A program made the translations under genes and the position numbers. The notes beneath the pieces were generated by a model, which was not told where the DNA came from, did not search any database, and was given only the letters and a program-made list of their open reading frames with translations. This document shows positions 18,386 to 28,685 of a DNA stretch of 64,000 bases, one piece after another (position 1 is the first letter of the stretch; each line of letters begins with the position of its first letter). The stretch is from Streptomyces sp. TS71-3 (GTDB taxonomy: Bacteria; Actinomycetota; Actinomycetes; Streptomycetales; Streptomycetaceae). The stretch lies in contig NZ_BNEL01000003.1 in the NCBI RefSeq assembly GCF_018327685.1, positions 372,001 to 436,000 on the forward strand, written 5' to 3'.

Positions 18386-19666
18386 TCCGCCCGCAGTGTC
18401 CTGCGTCAGGCCCAGGGGAGCCTTCTGCTGGCGGAGGACGCGGGACCGAGGACGGATATCCGCCCGCGGCCCCGCCCCACGACGAAACGGATGGCGTACC
18501 ACCGTCCAGGGAAGTGGCGCAGGTCGTGTCCGGACCATCGGCGGGTGGCCGGCTGGTCGCGCAGTTCCCCGCGCCCCTGAGGGAACCGGGGCGCCCCCCT
18601 GTAAGGGGCGCCCCACCAAGGGGCGCGGGGAACTGCGCGCGCAACCGCGACGAAAGCAGCACCCGCCAACTCACCGCACCCCAAGAACAAAAGGCGCCCT
18701 CAGCCAACCCAAGCCGCAAGCGCACCGCACCCCACCCACCCCCACCGCACCGCACCCCACCCCACCCCACCCCGGCTGAGCCCAGCCGCAGGCGTACCCC
18801 TTTCCAGCGAACCCCCCACCCCCCAACCGCCCTCGAACTCCCCTTTCCCGCAAGGGACTTACCCCACCGGAGTGGCCGACTCCCCGCTTGCGCCCGCCCC
18901 CGTACGCGTTAAGGTGATCGGCCCTGCCATGGCCCGCCCAGACCCCGCCCAGGCCCGCCCAGGCCCCGCCGAGCCCCGGGCGCCCCATGACCGCCGCACG
19001 GAAGGCCGTGACCCCACATGCCCGACAGCCAGCCACCGTTACCGCCGCCCGGCAGGCCGCACCGGCCGCACCGGACCCGCCGAGCGCGATCCGGAATGTA
19101 CCCTCCGGTTGTATTCGGCCACCGCCGACCCACCGCCACACTCCCCCACGTATCCCGCAGATGCCCCGAAACCGGTACGCCGCAGCACCCCGTCCGGCCA
19201 CCCGCGGCGCCCCGCCGCAAGAGCGGCGCCGCTACTCCCCGTCCCGAAGCCGCACTCTCCGCCGCACCCCGCCACCGGCACCCCGCCGCCCGCCCGCCGC
19301 CGCATCAGCCGCCCACCGGACACCCGCAGGACGCGCTGCCCCCTCCCCGCACACCCGCCCCACGGCACAAAGCGGACGCCGCACCCCAGCCGGGACACCT
19401 GGCGCGGCCCGCCCCACCGCCGGGGCTCGCACCGTGCGGACCCGGGGCCGGCGCCGGATCCCGGCCCACGATCTCCCCCGTAACCAAGCGGAATCCGGAA
19501 CGCACCCCACCGGGCGCCTTCCGGGGCCCTGTCTCGTTCCCCGTATCCATGGCGAGAACACACACCCACGTGCGAGGACCCTGTGAGGGGTCACCCGCAG
19601 ACCTGACGCATCTGCCATGAACAAGGCAAACTGACGGAGGCGATCCAACTGGAGCAGGGGGCAGCG
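18386..19666. other. 1.3-kb non-coding, strand-asymmetric region upstream of afsR
   Basis: The plus strand is extremely C-rich (for example ACCCCACC runs at 18722-18780) and the open frames on both strands read as Pro/Arg/His or Gly/Arg low-complexity with no start context or domain. Two copies of the dispersed element sit at 18555-18580 and 18615-18640. A possible promoter lies at 18888-18915. I see no RNA gene fold that I can name. It may be a long afsR leader or control region. Confidence 0.55.
18888..18915 (+). promoter_or_regulatory. Candidate promoter within the region upstream of afsR
   Basis: TTGCGC (18888-18893), 16 bp, TAAGGT (18910-18915). If used, it would make a 750-nt leader to afsR or an independent short RNA. 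Confidence 0.3.
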
Positions 19667-22624
19667 ATGAGCGGTGTACCGCGAGTACCGGAGCAGCGGC
19701 TTCCGGCCGCGGGGCACGACCCCGCGCAGCCGGTGCTGCGCTTCAGTGTGCTCGGTCCGGTGCGCGCCTGGCGCGGCGACGAGGCCCTGCCCATGGGCTC
19801 GCCCCAGCAACGCGCCCTGCTCGCGGCGCTGCTGATGCGGGAGGGCCGTACCGCCACCGCCCCCGAGCTGATCGACGCGCTCTGGGGCACCGAGTCGCCG
19901 TCCCAGGCGCTGGCCGCGCTGCGCACCTACGCCTCCCGGCTGCGGAAGATCCTCGGTCCTGGCGTGCTGGTCAGCGAGGCGGGCGGCTACGCCATCCGGG
20001 TCACCGCCGAGGCGCTGGACCTGGCACGGGCCGAGGAGCTGTGGACGCGGGCCGAGAAGTCCCGCGACGCGGGCGACCTCACCGCCGCGCGGGACCTCGT
20101 GGGCGAGGCGCTGGCGCTCTGGGAGGGCGAGCCGCTGGCGAACCTGCCCGGCCCCTACGCGGAGAACCAGCGCGTCCGCCTGGCGGAGTGGCAGCTCCAA
20201 CTGCTGGAGTGCCGCCTGGACATGGACCTGGAGCAGGGCCGGCACGCGGAGGCCGTCTCGGAGCTGACGGCGCTGACGGCCGCTCACCCGCTGCGCGAGC
20301 GGCTGCGGGAGCTTTTGATGCTGGCGCTGTACCGCAGCGGCCGGCAGGCCGAGGCGCTGGCCGTCTTCGCCGACACCCGCCGGATGCTCGCCGAGGAGCT
20401 GGGCGTCGACCCGCGGGCGGGCCTCCAGGAGCTCCAGCAGCGCATCCTGCGCGCCGACCCGGGCCTCGCGGAGCCGTCCGCCGCGCCCGAGGAGCCGGCC
20501 GCGGCGCCGGTGCGGCCCGCCCAGCTCCCGGCGACCGTGCCGGACTTCACCGGCCGCGCCTCCTTCGTCTCCGAGCTGACCGACGTGCTGATCACGGCCG
20601 AGGGCCGGGTCATGGCGGTCTCCGCGCTGGCCGGCATCGGCGGCGTCGGCAAGACCACGCTGGCCGTGCACGTCGCGCACGCCGCCCGAAGCTCCTTCCC
20701 GGACGGCCAGCTCTACGTGGACCTCCAGGGCACCAGCCCCCGGGCCGCCGACCCGGAGGTGGTGCTCGGCGCCTTCCTCCGCGCGCTCGGCGTGGCGGAC
20801 GCGAGCATCCCCGACTCCCTTCAGGAGCGTGCGGCGCTGTACCGGTCGGTGCTGGACGGCCGCAGGGTGCTGGTCCTCCTGGACAACGCCCATGACGCGG
20901 CGCAGGTCCGGCCGCTGCTGCCCGGCACGGAGGGCTGCGCCACGCTGGTGACCTCCCGGGTGCGCATGGTGGACCTGGCCGGTGCCCATCTCGTCGACCT
21001 GGACGTGATGTCGCCGAAGGAGGCCCTCCAGCTCTTCACCAAGATCGTGGGCGCGGAGCGGGTCGCCTCCGAACGCAAGGCCGCCCTGGACGTCGCCGCC
21101 GCGTGCGGGTTCCTGCCTCTTGCCATCCGCATCGCGGCCTCCAGACTCGCCGCCCGCCGCACCTGGACCGTCACGCTGCTGGCCGCCAAGCTCGCCGACG
21201 AGCGCCGCAGGCTCGACGAGCTCCAGGCCGGCGACCTCGCCGTGAAGGCCACCTTCGAACTCGGCTACGGCCAGCTCGACCCCGCCCAGGCACGCGCCTT
21301 CCGCCTCCTCGGCCTCGCCGACGTGCCGGACATCTCCCTCGCCGCCGCGGCGGCCGTCCTCGACCTGCCGGTCTCCCGCGCCGAGGACGTCCTGGAGTCC
21401 CTCGTCGACACGTCCCTGCTGGAGTCCGCCGCCCCCGGCCGCTACCGCTTCCACGACCTCGTCCGCCTCTACGCGCGCTCCTGCGCCGAACGCGACGAGC
21501 AGTCCGCCGAGCGGAACGCCGCCCTCTGCCGGCTGCTGGACTTCTACCTGGTGACGGCCGCGGGCGTGTACGCCATCGAGCGGCCGGGCGACCGGCTGGT
21601 GGACCACATGGAGCGCACCGAGTACCCGGGGCTCACGTTCCCCAGCCGCGCCGCCGCGCTCGACTGGCTGTTCGCCGAGTCGGACTGCCTGCTGGCCTGC
21701 GCGCAGCAGTGCGCCACGGGCCCCACCCTGCGGCGCGCCGCGGACCTGCTGATGGCGTCCAACGACCTGGCTGAGTCCGGCGCCAACCACCGCCGCTACG
21801 AGGTGGCCGCCGTCGCGGTCAGCGAGGCGGCCCACCTGGCCGGCGACGCCTGGGCGGAGGGCCGGGCCCGCACGTGCCTGGCGCTCGTGTTCACCCTCAC
21901 CGGGCGGTTCCAGAAGGCCGAGGACGAGGCTCAGATCGCCCTCAAGGCCGGTACCGCCACCGGGGACGCCCTGGTGATCGCCCGGGTGTCGAACCAGAGC
22001 GGCATCATCGCCCTCCACATGCACCACAACGAGATCGCGCTGGCGCACCTGCGCAACGCCGTCGAGGTCTTCCGCGCCGACCTCAACCGCTCGGGAGAGG
22101 CGAGCGCCCTGTCCAACCTCTCCCGCGCCCACCTCTCGCTCGACGACACCGAGGCCGCCGTCGAACTCTCCTCGCAGAGCGTGCAGATCTACGCGAGCCT
22201 GGGCGCGACCTTCCGGCTCGCCAACGCCAAGTACGCGCTGGGAATCGCGCTCACCCAGGCCGGACGGCCCGACGAGGCACTGGTGCAGCTCGTCGACTCG
22301 CTCGGCACGTTCCGCGAGAGCCGGCAGCGGCTGTGGGAGGGCATGGCCCACTCCCGGATCGCCGAGGCCCACCTCGCCGCGGAGCGTCCGGCGCGCGCGG
22401 CGGAGCACGCCGAACAGGCCCTGGCGCTGCGCGGACTCGGCGGCCAGTGGCGCCGCGGCATGATGCTGACGGTGCTGGGCAAGGCGCTGATGGGGATCAG
22501 CCAGAGCCTGCGCGCCGAAGCGTGTCTGCGAGAAGCCCTGTCGATCTACAGCAGTTATGACAAACTCGGTTCGCCGGAGGCGTCCGAGGCCCGCTCCCTG
22601 CTGAGCGCGGTGTCCGCCTCGTAG
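19667..22624 (+). CDS. afsR: AfsR, SARP-type global regulator with NB-ARC and TPR domains
   Basis: A 985-aa cytoplasmic regulator starting at ATG 19667 with AGGGGG upstream. It has an OmpR-like winged-helix DNA-binding domain (about 24-115), a bacterial transcriptional activator domain (about 120-265), an NB-ARC ATPase with P-loop GIGGVGKT (323-330), and a TPR region from about 700 to the end. Long stretches agree closely with my memory of S. coelicolor AfsR (993 aa). Known role: phosphorylated on Ser/Thr by AfsK and other kinases, it binds upstream of afsS and raises antibiotic production. The next gene is afsS with a matching operator, and afsK is at 56118-58502, so the whole pathway is present though split. 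Confidence 0.95.
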   Translation: MSGVPRVPEQRLPAAGHDPAQPVLRFSVLGPVRAWRGDEALPMGSPQQRALLAALLMREGRTATAPELIDALWGTESPSQALAALRTYASRLRKILGPGVLVSEAGGYAIRVTAEALDLARAEELWTRAEKSRDAGDLTAARDLVGEALALWEGEPLANLPGPYAENQRVRLAEWQLQLLECRLDMDLEQGRHAEAVSELTALTAAHPLRERLRELLMLALYRSGRQAEALAVFADTRRMLAEELGVDPRAGLQELQQRILRADPGLAEPSAAPEEPAAAPVRPAQLPATVPDFTGRASFVSELTDVLITAEGRVMAVSALAGIGGVGKTTLAVHVAHAARSSFPDGQLYVDLQGTSPRAADPEVVLGAFLRALGVADASIPDSLQERAALYRSVLDGRRVLVLLDNAHDAAQVRPLLPGTEGCATLVTSRVRMVDLAGAHLVDLDVMSPKEALQLFTKIVGAERVASERKAALDVAAACGFLPLAIRIAASRLAARRTWTVTLLAAKLADERRRLDELQAGDLAVKATFELGYGQLDPAQARAFRLLGLADVPDISLAAAAAVLDLPVSRAEDVLESLVDTSLLESAAPGRYRFHDLVRLYARSCAERDEQSAERNAALCRLLDFYLVTAAGVYAIERPGDRLVDHMERTEYPGLTFPSRAAALDWLFAESDCLLACAQQCATGPTLRRAADLLMASNDLAESGANHRRYEVAAVAVSEAAHLAGDAWAEGRARTCLALVFTLTGRFQKAEDEAQIALKAGTATGDALVIARVSNQSGIIALHMHHNEIALAHLRNAVEVFRADLNRSGEASALSNLSRAHLSLDDTEAAVELSSQSVQIYASLGATFRLANAKYALGIALTQAGRPDEALVQLVDSLGTFRESRQRLWEGMAHSRIAEAHLAAERPARAAEHAEQALALRGLGGQWRRGMMLTVLGKALMGISQSLRAEACLREALSIYSSYDKLGSPEASEARSLLSAVSAS

Positions 22625-22709
22625 GCGCGTGCGCCTCGCAGGCAGGTGTGCGCCTCGCAGGCGCGTGGGCGGGGACCGCCGGAGCCACACGCGTCAGCTC
22701 CCCGGTTTC

Positions 22710-22728
22710 GTTCATCGTTTGTTTATCG
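22710..22728 (+). promoter_or_regulatory. Direct-repeat operator for AfsR/PhoP in front of afsS
   Basis: GTTCATCG (22710-22717) and GTTTATCG (22721-22728) repeat with an 11-bp period, one helical turn. This is the form of AfsR and PhoP sites reported at the afsS promoter of S. coelicolor. It lies about 165 bp before the afsS start, in a locally AT-richer patch of the 267-bp gap. I could not fix the -10 box with confidence. Confidence 0.65.
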
Positions 22729-22891
22729 CGACACGGCACGCTCATTGCTGTCGATCCGTCGCGTCGGGGGGCGGACGGGTCGCCGGGGCCTCACCTCTAG
22801 GGTGAACAACCCGGAGCATCCACTCGGCGGCCCTCGGGGGAGTCGCCGGGTGTCTGCTTCTCGCCCCATCCTTGCGAGTTCAGGAGTTCCG

Positions 22892-23374
22892 ATGAGCGCC
22901 GATGACAAGCTCGGGACAGTGACGCCGCAGCAGGACCAGGAAACGGTCACGCCGCTCGACCACCACATGCCCGCACCGCCGGCCACAGCCGCCGCCGAGG
23001 AAACGGTCCAGCCGCTCGACCACCACATGCCGGCACCGGCGCCCACCGTCGCCGCCGGCCAGACGGTCGACCCGTCCGACCACCACATGCCCGCACCGCC
23101 GACCGCGGCCGTCGACGGCGGACCGGTGAAGCCGCTCGACCACCACATGCCGATAGCCCCCGAAGGGGCCGTCGACGGCGGGCCGGTCAAGCCGCTGGAC
23201 CACCACATGCCCATCGCTCCGGAAGGGGCCGTCGACGGCGGGCCCGTCAAGCCGCTCGACCACCACATGCCCCTCGCTCCCGAGGCGGGGGCCACCGCCC
23301 AGGCCGACGCGGAGCAGGCGCCGAGCGACCCCGCCAAGCCGCTCGACGAGTTCCGCTCCGGCGGGAACGCCTGA
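22892..23374 (+). CDS. afsS: AfsS-like small regulator with expanded repeats
   Basis: A 160-aa protein starting at ATG 22892 (CAGGAG 7 bp upstream); the longer open frame upstream is not coding. After MSADDKLGTVTPQQDQETV it consists of six full copies of a roughly 20-residue unit with the core PLDHHMP (one copy PSDHHMP) and a final half copy AKPLDEF. AfsS (AfsR2) of S. coelicolor is recalled as a 63-aa protein with a few such TP-LDNHMP units; here the array is much longer, and three 60-bp units between about 23122 and 23300 are nearly identical at DNA level. AfsS lies downstream of AfsR activation and promotes secondary metabolism by an unclear route. It follows afsR directly, as in S. coelicolor. 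Confidence 0.9.
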   Translation: MSADDKLGTVTPQQDQETVTPLDHHMPAPPATAAAEETVQPLDHHMPAPAPTVAAGQTVDPSDHHMPAPPTAAVDGGPVKPLDHHMPIAPEGAVDGGPVKPLDHHMPIAPEGAVDGGPVKPLDHHMPLAPEAGATAQADAEQAPSDPAKPLDEFRSGGNA

Positions 23375-23437
23375 GAACGCAGGCATCGAGCCACCTGAGC
23401 ACCTGGGCACGAGAGCCAGGCGCACCACGCAAGACAG

Positions 23438-23474
23438 AGGCCGCGGCGGCGCGGAGGGGGAGCCGCCGCGGCCT
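23438..23474 (+). terminator. Terminator after afsS
   Basis: Perfect 13-bp stem AGGCCGCGGCGGC (23438-23450) / GCCGCCGCGGCCT (23462-23474), loop 11 nt, about 60 bp beyond the stop. Confidence 0.8.
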
Positions 23475-23529
23475 TCGCGTGCCCGCGGGCCCCTGCAACC
23501 CCACGCGTGGGCGACCCATCCCCAGATGG

Positions 23530-23556
23530 TCACCCGATTCGAACATCACCCGATTC
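23530..23556. repeat. Direct repeat upstream of the beta-propeller gene
   Basis: TCACCCGATTC occurs at 23530-23540 and 23546-23556 (period 16). Related pieces (ACCGAACATCACC) follow. The 23475-23800 gap is lower in GC than its surroundings and likely carries the promoter and regulator sites of the next gene. A TACAGT at 23642-23647 is a possible -10. Confidence 0.6.
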
Positions 23557-23800
23557 ACGCGTCAGGCACGAAACATCCTCACGCACCCACCGAACATCAC
23601 CATCTTCTCCTGATGTCCTCACAGGTCACCCTACTTCCGGGTACAGTTGCGCCCTGCTGCCGAGCGGTCCAGGGAGGGCATCCGCCCTCCTCGTGTGTGG
23701 CGTAGGGGACGCCGTGGACACACGAACACGATGCGACGGGGGCGGCTCGTGGCCCGGCCTGCTCGGCGGCCGATCACACACCATCAGTGGGGGTACTTCC

Positions 23801-25870
23801 TTGAGATCACGCATGCGCCGCGGCCTCGCGGCGCTCACCTCGGCCGTCTCGTTGACGGCAGGCGTCATAGCCGTCACAGCCCCGGGCGCGCAGGCGGCCG
23901 GCGACGTCACCGGCGGCCGGATCGCGCTCTACGACGGCTCCGACGGAGTCGTGACGGTCAATGCGGACGGCACCGACCCGCAAACCGTCTCCGGCCTCAC
24001 CGACTCCGCCGGCCTGGCGCCGAACTGGGCGCCGGACGGCAGCCGGCTGCTGTCCGGCTGGCCGGGCCAGCTCATGACCGGCCGGGCCACGGGCGACACC
24101 TCGCGCATCGACCTGCCCGCCCCGGACGGCGGCGTCCCCGGCGGCTCCTGGAAGGACGCCACCTTCTGGCTGGGCGGCCACTACGTCGTCTCCAGCACGG
24201 CCGACGAGCTCTACTACGGCCCCTCGGACGGCGCGTTCGCCTCCGAGCCGCTGCTGTCGGGGCGGAACCAGCGCCCGTCGTCCGCCTGCGACTCCAGCCC
24301 CGCCGCCGCTCCCGACGGCACCCTCGCCTTCGTGCGCACCGACCCCTGCGGCGGCTCCGCCGGAGGGGACATCTGGACGTACGACCCCGCGAGCGACACG
24401 TCCAAGGAGCTGATCTCCGACGGCTCGTACCCGTCGTACTCCGGCGACGGGGCCACGCTCGCCTTCACGCGGGTCGTGGACGGGCGGCTGCAGATCTTCA
24501 CCGCGGCCGCCGACGGCAGCGACGTCAAGCAGGTGACCACGGACGCCGTGGACCACAGGGACCTGTCCTTCGACCCCGAGGGCGGCCGGATCGCGTACGA
24601 CGAGATCGACCCGGCGTCCGGCAGCACCACCGCGAAGGTCCTCGACCTGTCCGACGGCTCCACCACCACGCTCTCCACCACCGGCAGCAAGCCGGCCTGG
24701 CAGCCGCTGCGCCAGAACGTGCTCGTGCGCGTCTACGGCACCGGCGCCATCGGCATCGACGACGCCGCGTCCCGCTGGACCTTCGACACGGTGGGCGGCA
24801 CGCACGTCGACGGCCTGGTCCCGGCCAAGTCGGCCGTTCTGGTCAACAAGACCAACGCCACCTACGCGGCCCCGGCCGTCTCGCTCGCCTCCGAGAAGCA
24901 GGCGCCGGTGCTGATGACGTCGGCCACCGCGCTCGACTCCTCGGCGGTCACCGAGCTGAAGCGGTCCCTGCCCAAGGGCGGCACCGTCTACCTGACCGGC
25001 GGCACCAACCTCCTCAGCAGCGCCGTGGAGAGCCAGGTGAAGGCCCTCGGCTACACGCCGCTGCGCCTGGGCGGCACCGACCTCGCCGGGGTCTCCGCAC
25101 GGGTCGCCAAGCAGATCACCGCGACCCCGAGCTGGATCTTCCTCGCCGACGGCACGGAGTTCCACGACCCGGTCACCGCCTCCACGGCAGCCGCCGCACT
25201 GGGCTACCGCGGCACCGGCGTCGTCCTGCTGACCCGGGGCACCAGCATCCCCAGCACCGTGCAGAACTACATGAACGCCCTGGACCCGGAGAAGACCAAC
25301 CTCGTCTCCGTCGGCACCAACGCCAGGAAGGCGCTGGAGAACACGCCGCTGCAGAAGCCCTGGTACTTCTGGGACGTCAGCGGCTCCAGCACCGAGACCA
25401 CCGCGGTCAACATGGCCCACTTCTGGTGGAACGCGCCCAGCACCGCCCTCGTGGAGTCCACCTGGAGCTGGCAGAACGCCGTCACCGGCAACGCCGCCAG
25501 CGGGGTCTACGGCCCCGCCCTGTGGTCTACGATCGCCGAGCTCTCCCCGGGCACCGAGGCGTACCTGGACAGCGAGTCCTCCAGCGTCCAGGCCGTCCAG
25601 ACCTTCGGCGGCAACGACTCGTACTCGGTCGCCGAGCGCACCTCCATCAGCTCGGCCATCGCGGCGGGCAGCGCGTGGACCACCACGGTCTGGGTGCCCG
25701 CCGGCACGCCCCAGCTGATGTCCGCTCCCAAGGTGCTCGCCCCCGAGGCGCTCGCCCCCAAGGCGCTCGCCAAGGGCGCCCCGGCCGTGAGCGGTGCCGC
25801 GCACGCGCCCCGCAGTGTCCTCCCGGGCCACGCCGTCTCCTCCCGGCCCACCCACCACACGGCTTCCTAG
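23801..25870 (+). CDS. Exported TolB-like beta-propeller with cell-wall-binding repeat region
   Basis: I choose TTG 23801, 6 bp after a GGGGGTAC site, giving 689 aa; ATG 23813 is an alternative and the frame open to 23507 has no start context. A Sec signal (about 1-33, ending AQAA) is followed by WD40/PD40-type blades (motifs such as [17 protein letters not shown] and [16 protein letters not shown]), typical of TolB-like propellers. From about residue 310 comes an Ala/Val/Thr-rich region with [15 protein letters not shown] and a Gly-Thr pattern that resembles the putative cell-wall-binding repeat 2 family. It ends in a low-complexity Ala/Pro/Lys tail with EALAPKALA repeats. Probably displayed on the cell wall. 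Function unknown. A strong terminator follows. Confidence 0.7.
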   Translation: MRSRMRRGLAALTSAVSLTAGVIAVTAPGAQAAGDVTGGRIALYDGSDGVVTVNADGTDPQTVSGLTDSAGLAPNWAPDGSRLLSGWPGQLMTGRATGDTSRIDLPAPDGGVPGGSWKDATFWLGGHYVVSSTADELYYGPSDGAFASEPLLSGRNQRPSSACDSSPAAAPDGTLAFVRTDPCGGSAGGDIWTYDPASDTSKELISDGSYPSYSGDGATLAFTRVVDGRLQIFTAAADGSDVKQVTTDAVDHRDLSFDPEGGRIAYDEIDPASGSTTAKVLDLSDGSTTTLSTTGSKPAWQPLRQNVLVRVYGTGAIGIDDAASRWTFDTVGGTHVDGLVPAKSAVLVNKTNATYAAPAVSLASEKQAPVLMTSATALDSSAVTELKRSLPKGGTVYLTGGTNLLSSAVESQVKALGYTPLRLGGTDLAGVSARVAKQITATPSWIFLADGTEFHDPVTASTAAAALGYRGTGVVLLTRGTSIPSTVQNYMNALDPEKTNLVSVGTNARKALENTPLQKPWYFWDVSGSSTETTAVNMAHFWWNAPSTALVESTWSWQNAVTGNAASGVYGPALWSTIAELSPGTEAYLDSESSSVQAVQTFGGNDSYSVAERTSISSAIAAGSAWTTTVWVPAGTPQLMSAPKVLAPEALAPKALAKGAPAVSGAAHAPRSVLPGHAVSSRPTHHTAS

Positions 25871-25889
25871 CCCGCACGAGGCCCGACCC

Positions 25890-25929
25890 GGCGGCCCCGC
25901 CCTCGCAACGGAGGGCGGGGCCGCCTTTT
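25890..25929 (+). terminator. Rho-independent terminator with T-tract
   Basis: Perfect 15-bp stem (25890-25904 / 25911-25925) with loop GCAACG, followed by TTTT. The best classical terminator in the window. Confidence 0.9.
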
Positions 25930-26030
25930 CTCCACACGCCGTAGCCATCCGGTCACGCTCGCGAACCCTCTCCGTCCACCCCGGCGCAGGGGCCGCGGCA
26001 ATGGCCACGGGAATAGAAAAGAACGGCGCA

Positions 26031-26053
26031 CGATATTCGGTACCGGAATATCG
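26031..26053. promoter_or_regulatory. Inverted repeat in the AT-rich leader of the LeuRS gene
   Basis: CGATATTC (26031-26038) and GAATATCG (26046-26053) are perfect inverted arms around GGTACCG. The surrounding 26000-26219 region is clearly poorer in GC than the rest of the window and carries a TAGAAT at 26164-26169 as a likely -10. No good -35 is visible. I found no T-box sequence. The repeat may be an operator or a leader stem. Confidence 0.5.
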
Positions 26054-26219
26054 CGACCCGGAACGGCCCTCACGAAATCCGGGGAATAAGATATGCGACA
26101 AGAACGCTTCCCACCTGGGCATTTGCGCCATTATTAATGGAAACGATCTTCCTGTCGCTGTGATAGAATACATTCCTCATCATGACGATCAGCCCGGATT
26201 AGTTCACCCTAGGAACCCC

Positions 26220-28685
26220 ATGACCGAGGTCACTCCATCGACGCCATTCGATCCCCGTGCGATCGAGAGGCGTTGGCAGCAGGTCTGGCAGGAAGAGCGC
26301 AGCTGGGAGGTCTCGAACTCCCAGCCCGCCGACAAGCGGGCCTACGTCCTTGAGATGCTCCCCTACACCAGCGGGGAACCCCATGTGGGGCACCTCAAGA
26401 ACTACTCGGTCGGGGACGCCGTCGCCCACTTCCTGCGCCGCCAGGGATATTACGTACTGCACCCGATGGGATTCGACGCCTTCGGGCTGCCCGCGGAGAA
26501 CCACGCGATCCGCACGCACAAGCACCCGCGGATCTCCACCGACGAGTCGATCGCGTCGTTCCGCGAGCAGTTCCAGCAGTGGGGCATGTCCATCGACTGG
26601 TCGCGCGAGATCAGCACGCACAAGCCGGAGTACTACCGGTGGACGCAGTGGATCTTCCTCCAGCTGTTCAAGAACAACCTGGCCTACCGCAAGCGCTCGG
26701 CCGTCAACTGGTGCCCGAAGGACGCCACGGTCCTGGCGAACGAGCAGGTCATCGACGGCCACTGCGAGCGCTGCGGCAGCCTGGTCGAGCTGAAGCAGCT
26801 GGAGCAGTGGTTCTTCCGGATCACGGACTACGCCGAGCGGCTGCTGCGCGACCTGGACCAGCTGGACTGGCCTGACCACATCAAGAGCATGCAGCGCGCG
26901 TGGATCGGCCGCTCCGAGGGTGCGGGCGTCACCTTCAAGGTGGCCGAGCAGCCGCAGGAGATCCGGGTCTTCACCACCCGCCCGGACACCCTGTACGGCG
27001 TCACGTTCCTGGCCCTGTCCCCCGAGCACCCGGACCTGGACAAGCTGACGGCGGGCACCGCGCAGGAAGCCGCGGTCCGCGAGTACGTGAACACGGCCCG
27101 CCGCGCCAGCAACGCCGAGCGCGGCAACGAGGACCGCCCCAAGACCGGCGTCCACACCGGCCGGTACGCCATCCACCCGCTGACCGATCAGAAGATCCCG
27201 ATCGTCGTCACCGACTACGTGCTGATGGAGTACGGCACCGGCGCCATCATGGGCGTCCCGGCGCACGACGAGCGTGACTTCGCGCTGGCCAAGGCCATCG
27301 ACCTGCCCATCCAGCCGGTGGTCGCGCTGGACGACGGCAGCACGCCCGAGCTGCCCTTCAGCGGGCGCGGCACGGCGATCCACTCCGGCGAGTTCGACGG
27401 AGCGCCCAGCGGCGAGGCGGCCACCCGGATCACCGGGCGGCTGGCCGACCTGGGCCAGGGCGAGTCCGTCGTCAGCTACAAGCTGCGCGACTGGCTGCTG
27501 TCCCGGCAGCGGTACTGGGGCTGTCCCATCCCGATCGTCTACTGCGACGGCTGCGGTCTGGTGCCGGTGCCCGAGGGGGAGCTGCCGGTCCACCTGCCGG
27601 ACATCGAGGACTACGCCCCCAAGGGCAAGTCCCCGCTGGCCGCCGCCGAGGACTGGGTGCGCACCACCTGCCCCCGGTGCGGCGGCGAGGGCCGGCGCGA
27701 GACCGACACGATGGACACCTTCGTCGACTCGTCCTGGTACTACCTGCGCTACTGCGACCCGGACAACGACTCGGCGCCCTTCAGCCAGGAGTCCATGCAG
27801 GCCTGGGCCCCGGTGGACCAGTACATCGGCGGCGTCGAGCACGCGATCCTGCACCTGCTGTACTCGCGCTTCCTGGTGAAGGCGCTGGCCGACTTCGGCC
27901 ACCTGCCCGTCCAGGAGCCCTTCGCGAAGCTGTTCACGCAGGGCATGATCACCAAAGACGGCGCGAAGATGTCCAAGTCCAAGGGCAACGTCGTCTCGCC
28001 CCGGACCATCATCGAGAAGTACGGCTCCGACACCGCCCGCTGCTACGTCCTGTTCATGGGCCCGCCCGACCAGGGCGGCGACTGGTCGGACGAGGGCCTG
28101 GAGGGCGTGCACCGCTTCTTCCGGCGCGTGTGGCGGTACACGGACGAGATCACCGGCACCGGCGCCGAGGTGATCGGCAAGGCCGAGGACCCGGAGCGCG
28201 ACCTCGCGCTGCGCCGGCGCACGGCCTGGGCGATCACCAAGGTCACCGACGACATGTCGGGCAAGTACGCCTTCAACACCGCCATCGCCGCGCTGATGAC
28301 GCTCTCCAACGACTGCAGCAAGGCGCTCCAGGACGGCATCCGCAGGGAGACCGTCACGGAGGCGGTGAGCACGCTGGCGTCCCTGCTGCTGCCGTTCGCG
28401 CCCCACCTGTCCAGCGAGGTCTACCACCGGCTGACGGGCAGGCAGGTCTGGAAGGAGTCCTGGCCGGTCGCCGACGAGTCGCTGCTCCAGACGGAGACAG
28501 TCGAGATGATCGTCCAGGTCAACGCGAAGACGCGGGGGCGCGTCAGCGTGCCGGCGGATGCGTCCGAGGACGACATCAGGGTGGCGGTCCAGGAGACCGC
28601 GGTCATCCGGGAAGCGGTCGGCGACCGTACCGTCAAGCGGATCATCGTGGTACCCGGGCGCCTGGTGAACGTTCTGGTCGGCTGA
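26220..28685 (+). CDS. Leucyl-tRNA synthetase, bacterial type, probable second copy
   Basis: An 821-aa class I synthetase that charges tRNA-Leu with leucine. It starts at ATG 26220, with AGGA 5 bp before; the frame continues upstream, but that part has AT-rich codons including a TTA and is not coding. Motifs: HVGH (55-58), the editing-domain segments TTRPDTLYG and [15 protein letters not shown], a Zn-ligand block CDGCG and [17 protein letters not shown], and KMSKS (583-587). All are intact, so it should be active and able to edit. From memory the housekeeping Streptomyces LeuRS is about 960 aa with a longer N-terminus, so this shorter E. coli-like enzyme is probably an additional copy, perhaps acquired. 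Extra synthetases often give resistance to inhibitors. The housekeeping gene is not in the window, so the second-copy status is inferred. Confidence 0.9.
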   Translation: MTEVTPSTPFDPRAIERRWQQVWQEERSWEVSNSQPADKRAYVLEMLPYTSGEPHVGHLKNYSVGDAVAHFLRRQGYYVLHPMGFDAFGLPAENHAIRTHKHPRISTDESIASFREQFQQWGMSIDWSREISTHKPEYYRWTQWIFLQLFKNNLAYRKRSAVNWCPKDATVLANEQVIDGHCERCGSLVELKQLEQWFFRITDYAERLLRDLDQLDWPDHIKSMQRAWIGRSEGAGVTFKVAEQPQEIRVFTTRPDTLYGVTFLALSPEHPDLDKLTAGTAQEAAVREYVNTARRASNAERGNEDRPKTGVHTGRYAIHPLTDQKIPIVVTDYVLMEYGTGAIMGVPAHDERDFALAKAIDLPIQPVVALDDGSTPELPFSGRGTAIHSGEFDGAPSGEAATRITGRLADLGQGESVVSYKLRDWLLSRQRYWGCPIPIVYCDGCGLVPVPEGELPVHLPDIEDYAPKGKSPLAAAEDWVRTTCPRCGGEGRRETDTMDTFVDSSWYYLRYCDPDNDSAPFSQESMQAWAPVDQYIGGVEHAILHLLYSRFLVKALADFGHLPVQEPFAKLFTQGMITKDGAKMSKSKGNVVSPRTIIEKYGSDTARCYVLFMGPPDQGGDWSDEGLEGVHRFFRRVWRYTDEITGTGAEVIGKAEDPERDLALRRRTAWAITKVTDDMSGKYAFNTAIAALMTLSNDCSKALQDGIRRETVTEAVSTLASLLLPFAPHLSSEVYHRLTGRQVWKESWPVADESLLQTETVEMIVQVNAKTRGRVSVPADASEDDIRVAVQETAVIREAVGDRTVKRIIVVPGRLVNVLVG

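Noticed and set aside
18872..19620. Several overlapping open frames upstream of afsR on both strands
   Set aside because: All are Pro/Arg/His- or Gly/Arg-rich low-complexity with no ribosome site or domain; they arise from high GC.
23507..23800. Upstream extension of the beta-propeller gene
   Set aside because: Composition is not coding-like and the signal peptide begins at 23801/23813.
25794..26219. N-terminal extension of the LeuRS frame by about 140 codons
   Set aside because: It runs through a terminator and AT-rich DNA with rare codons including TTA; LeuRS aligns from the ATG at 26220.
25930..26219. T-box riboswitch ahead of LeuRS
   Set aside because: I looked for the T-box sequence (GGTGG-x-ACCGCG type) and a Leu specifier stem and found neither.
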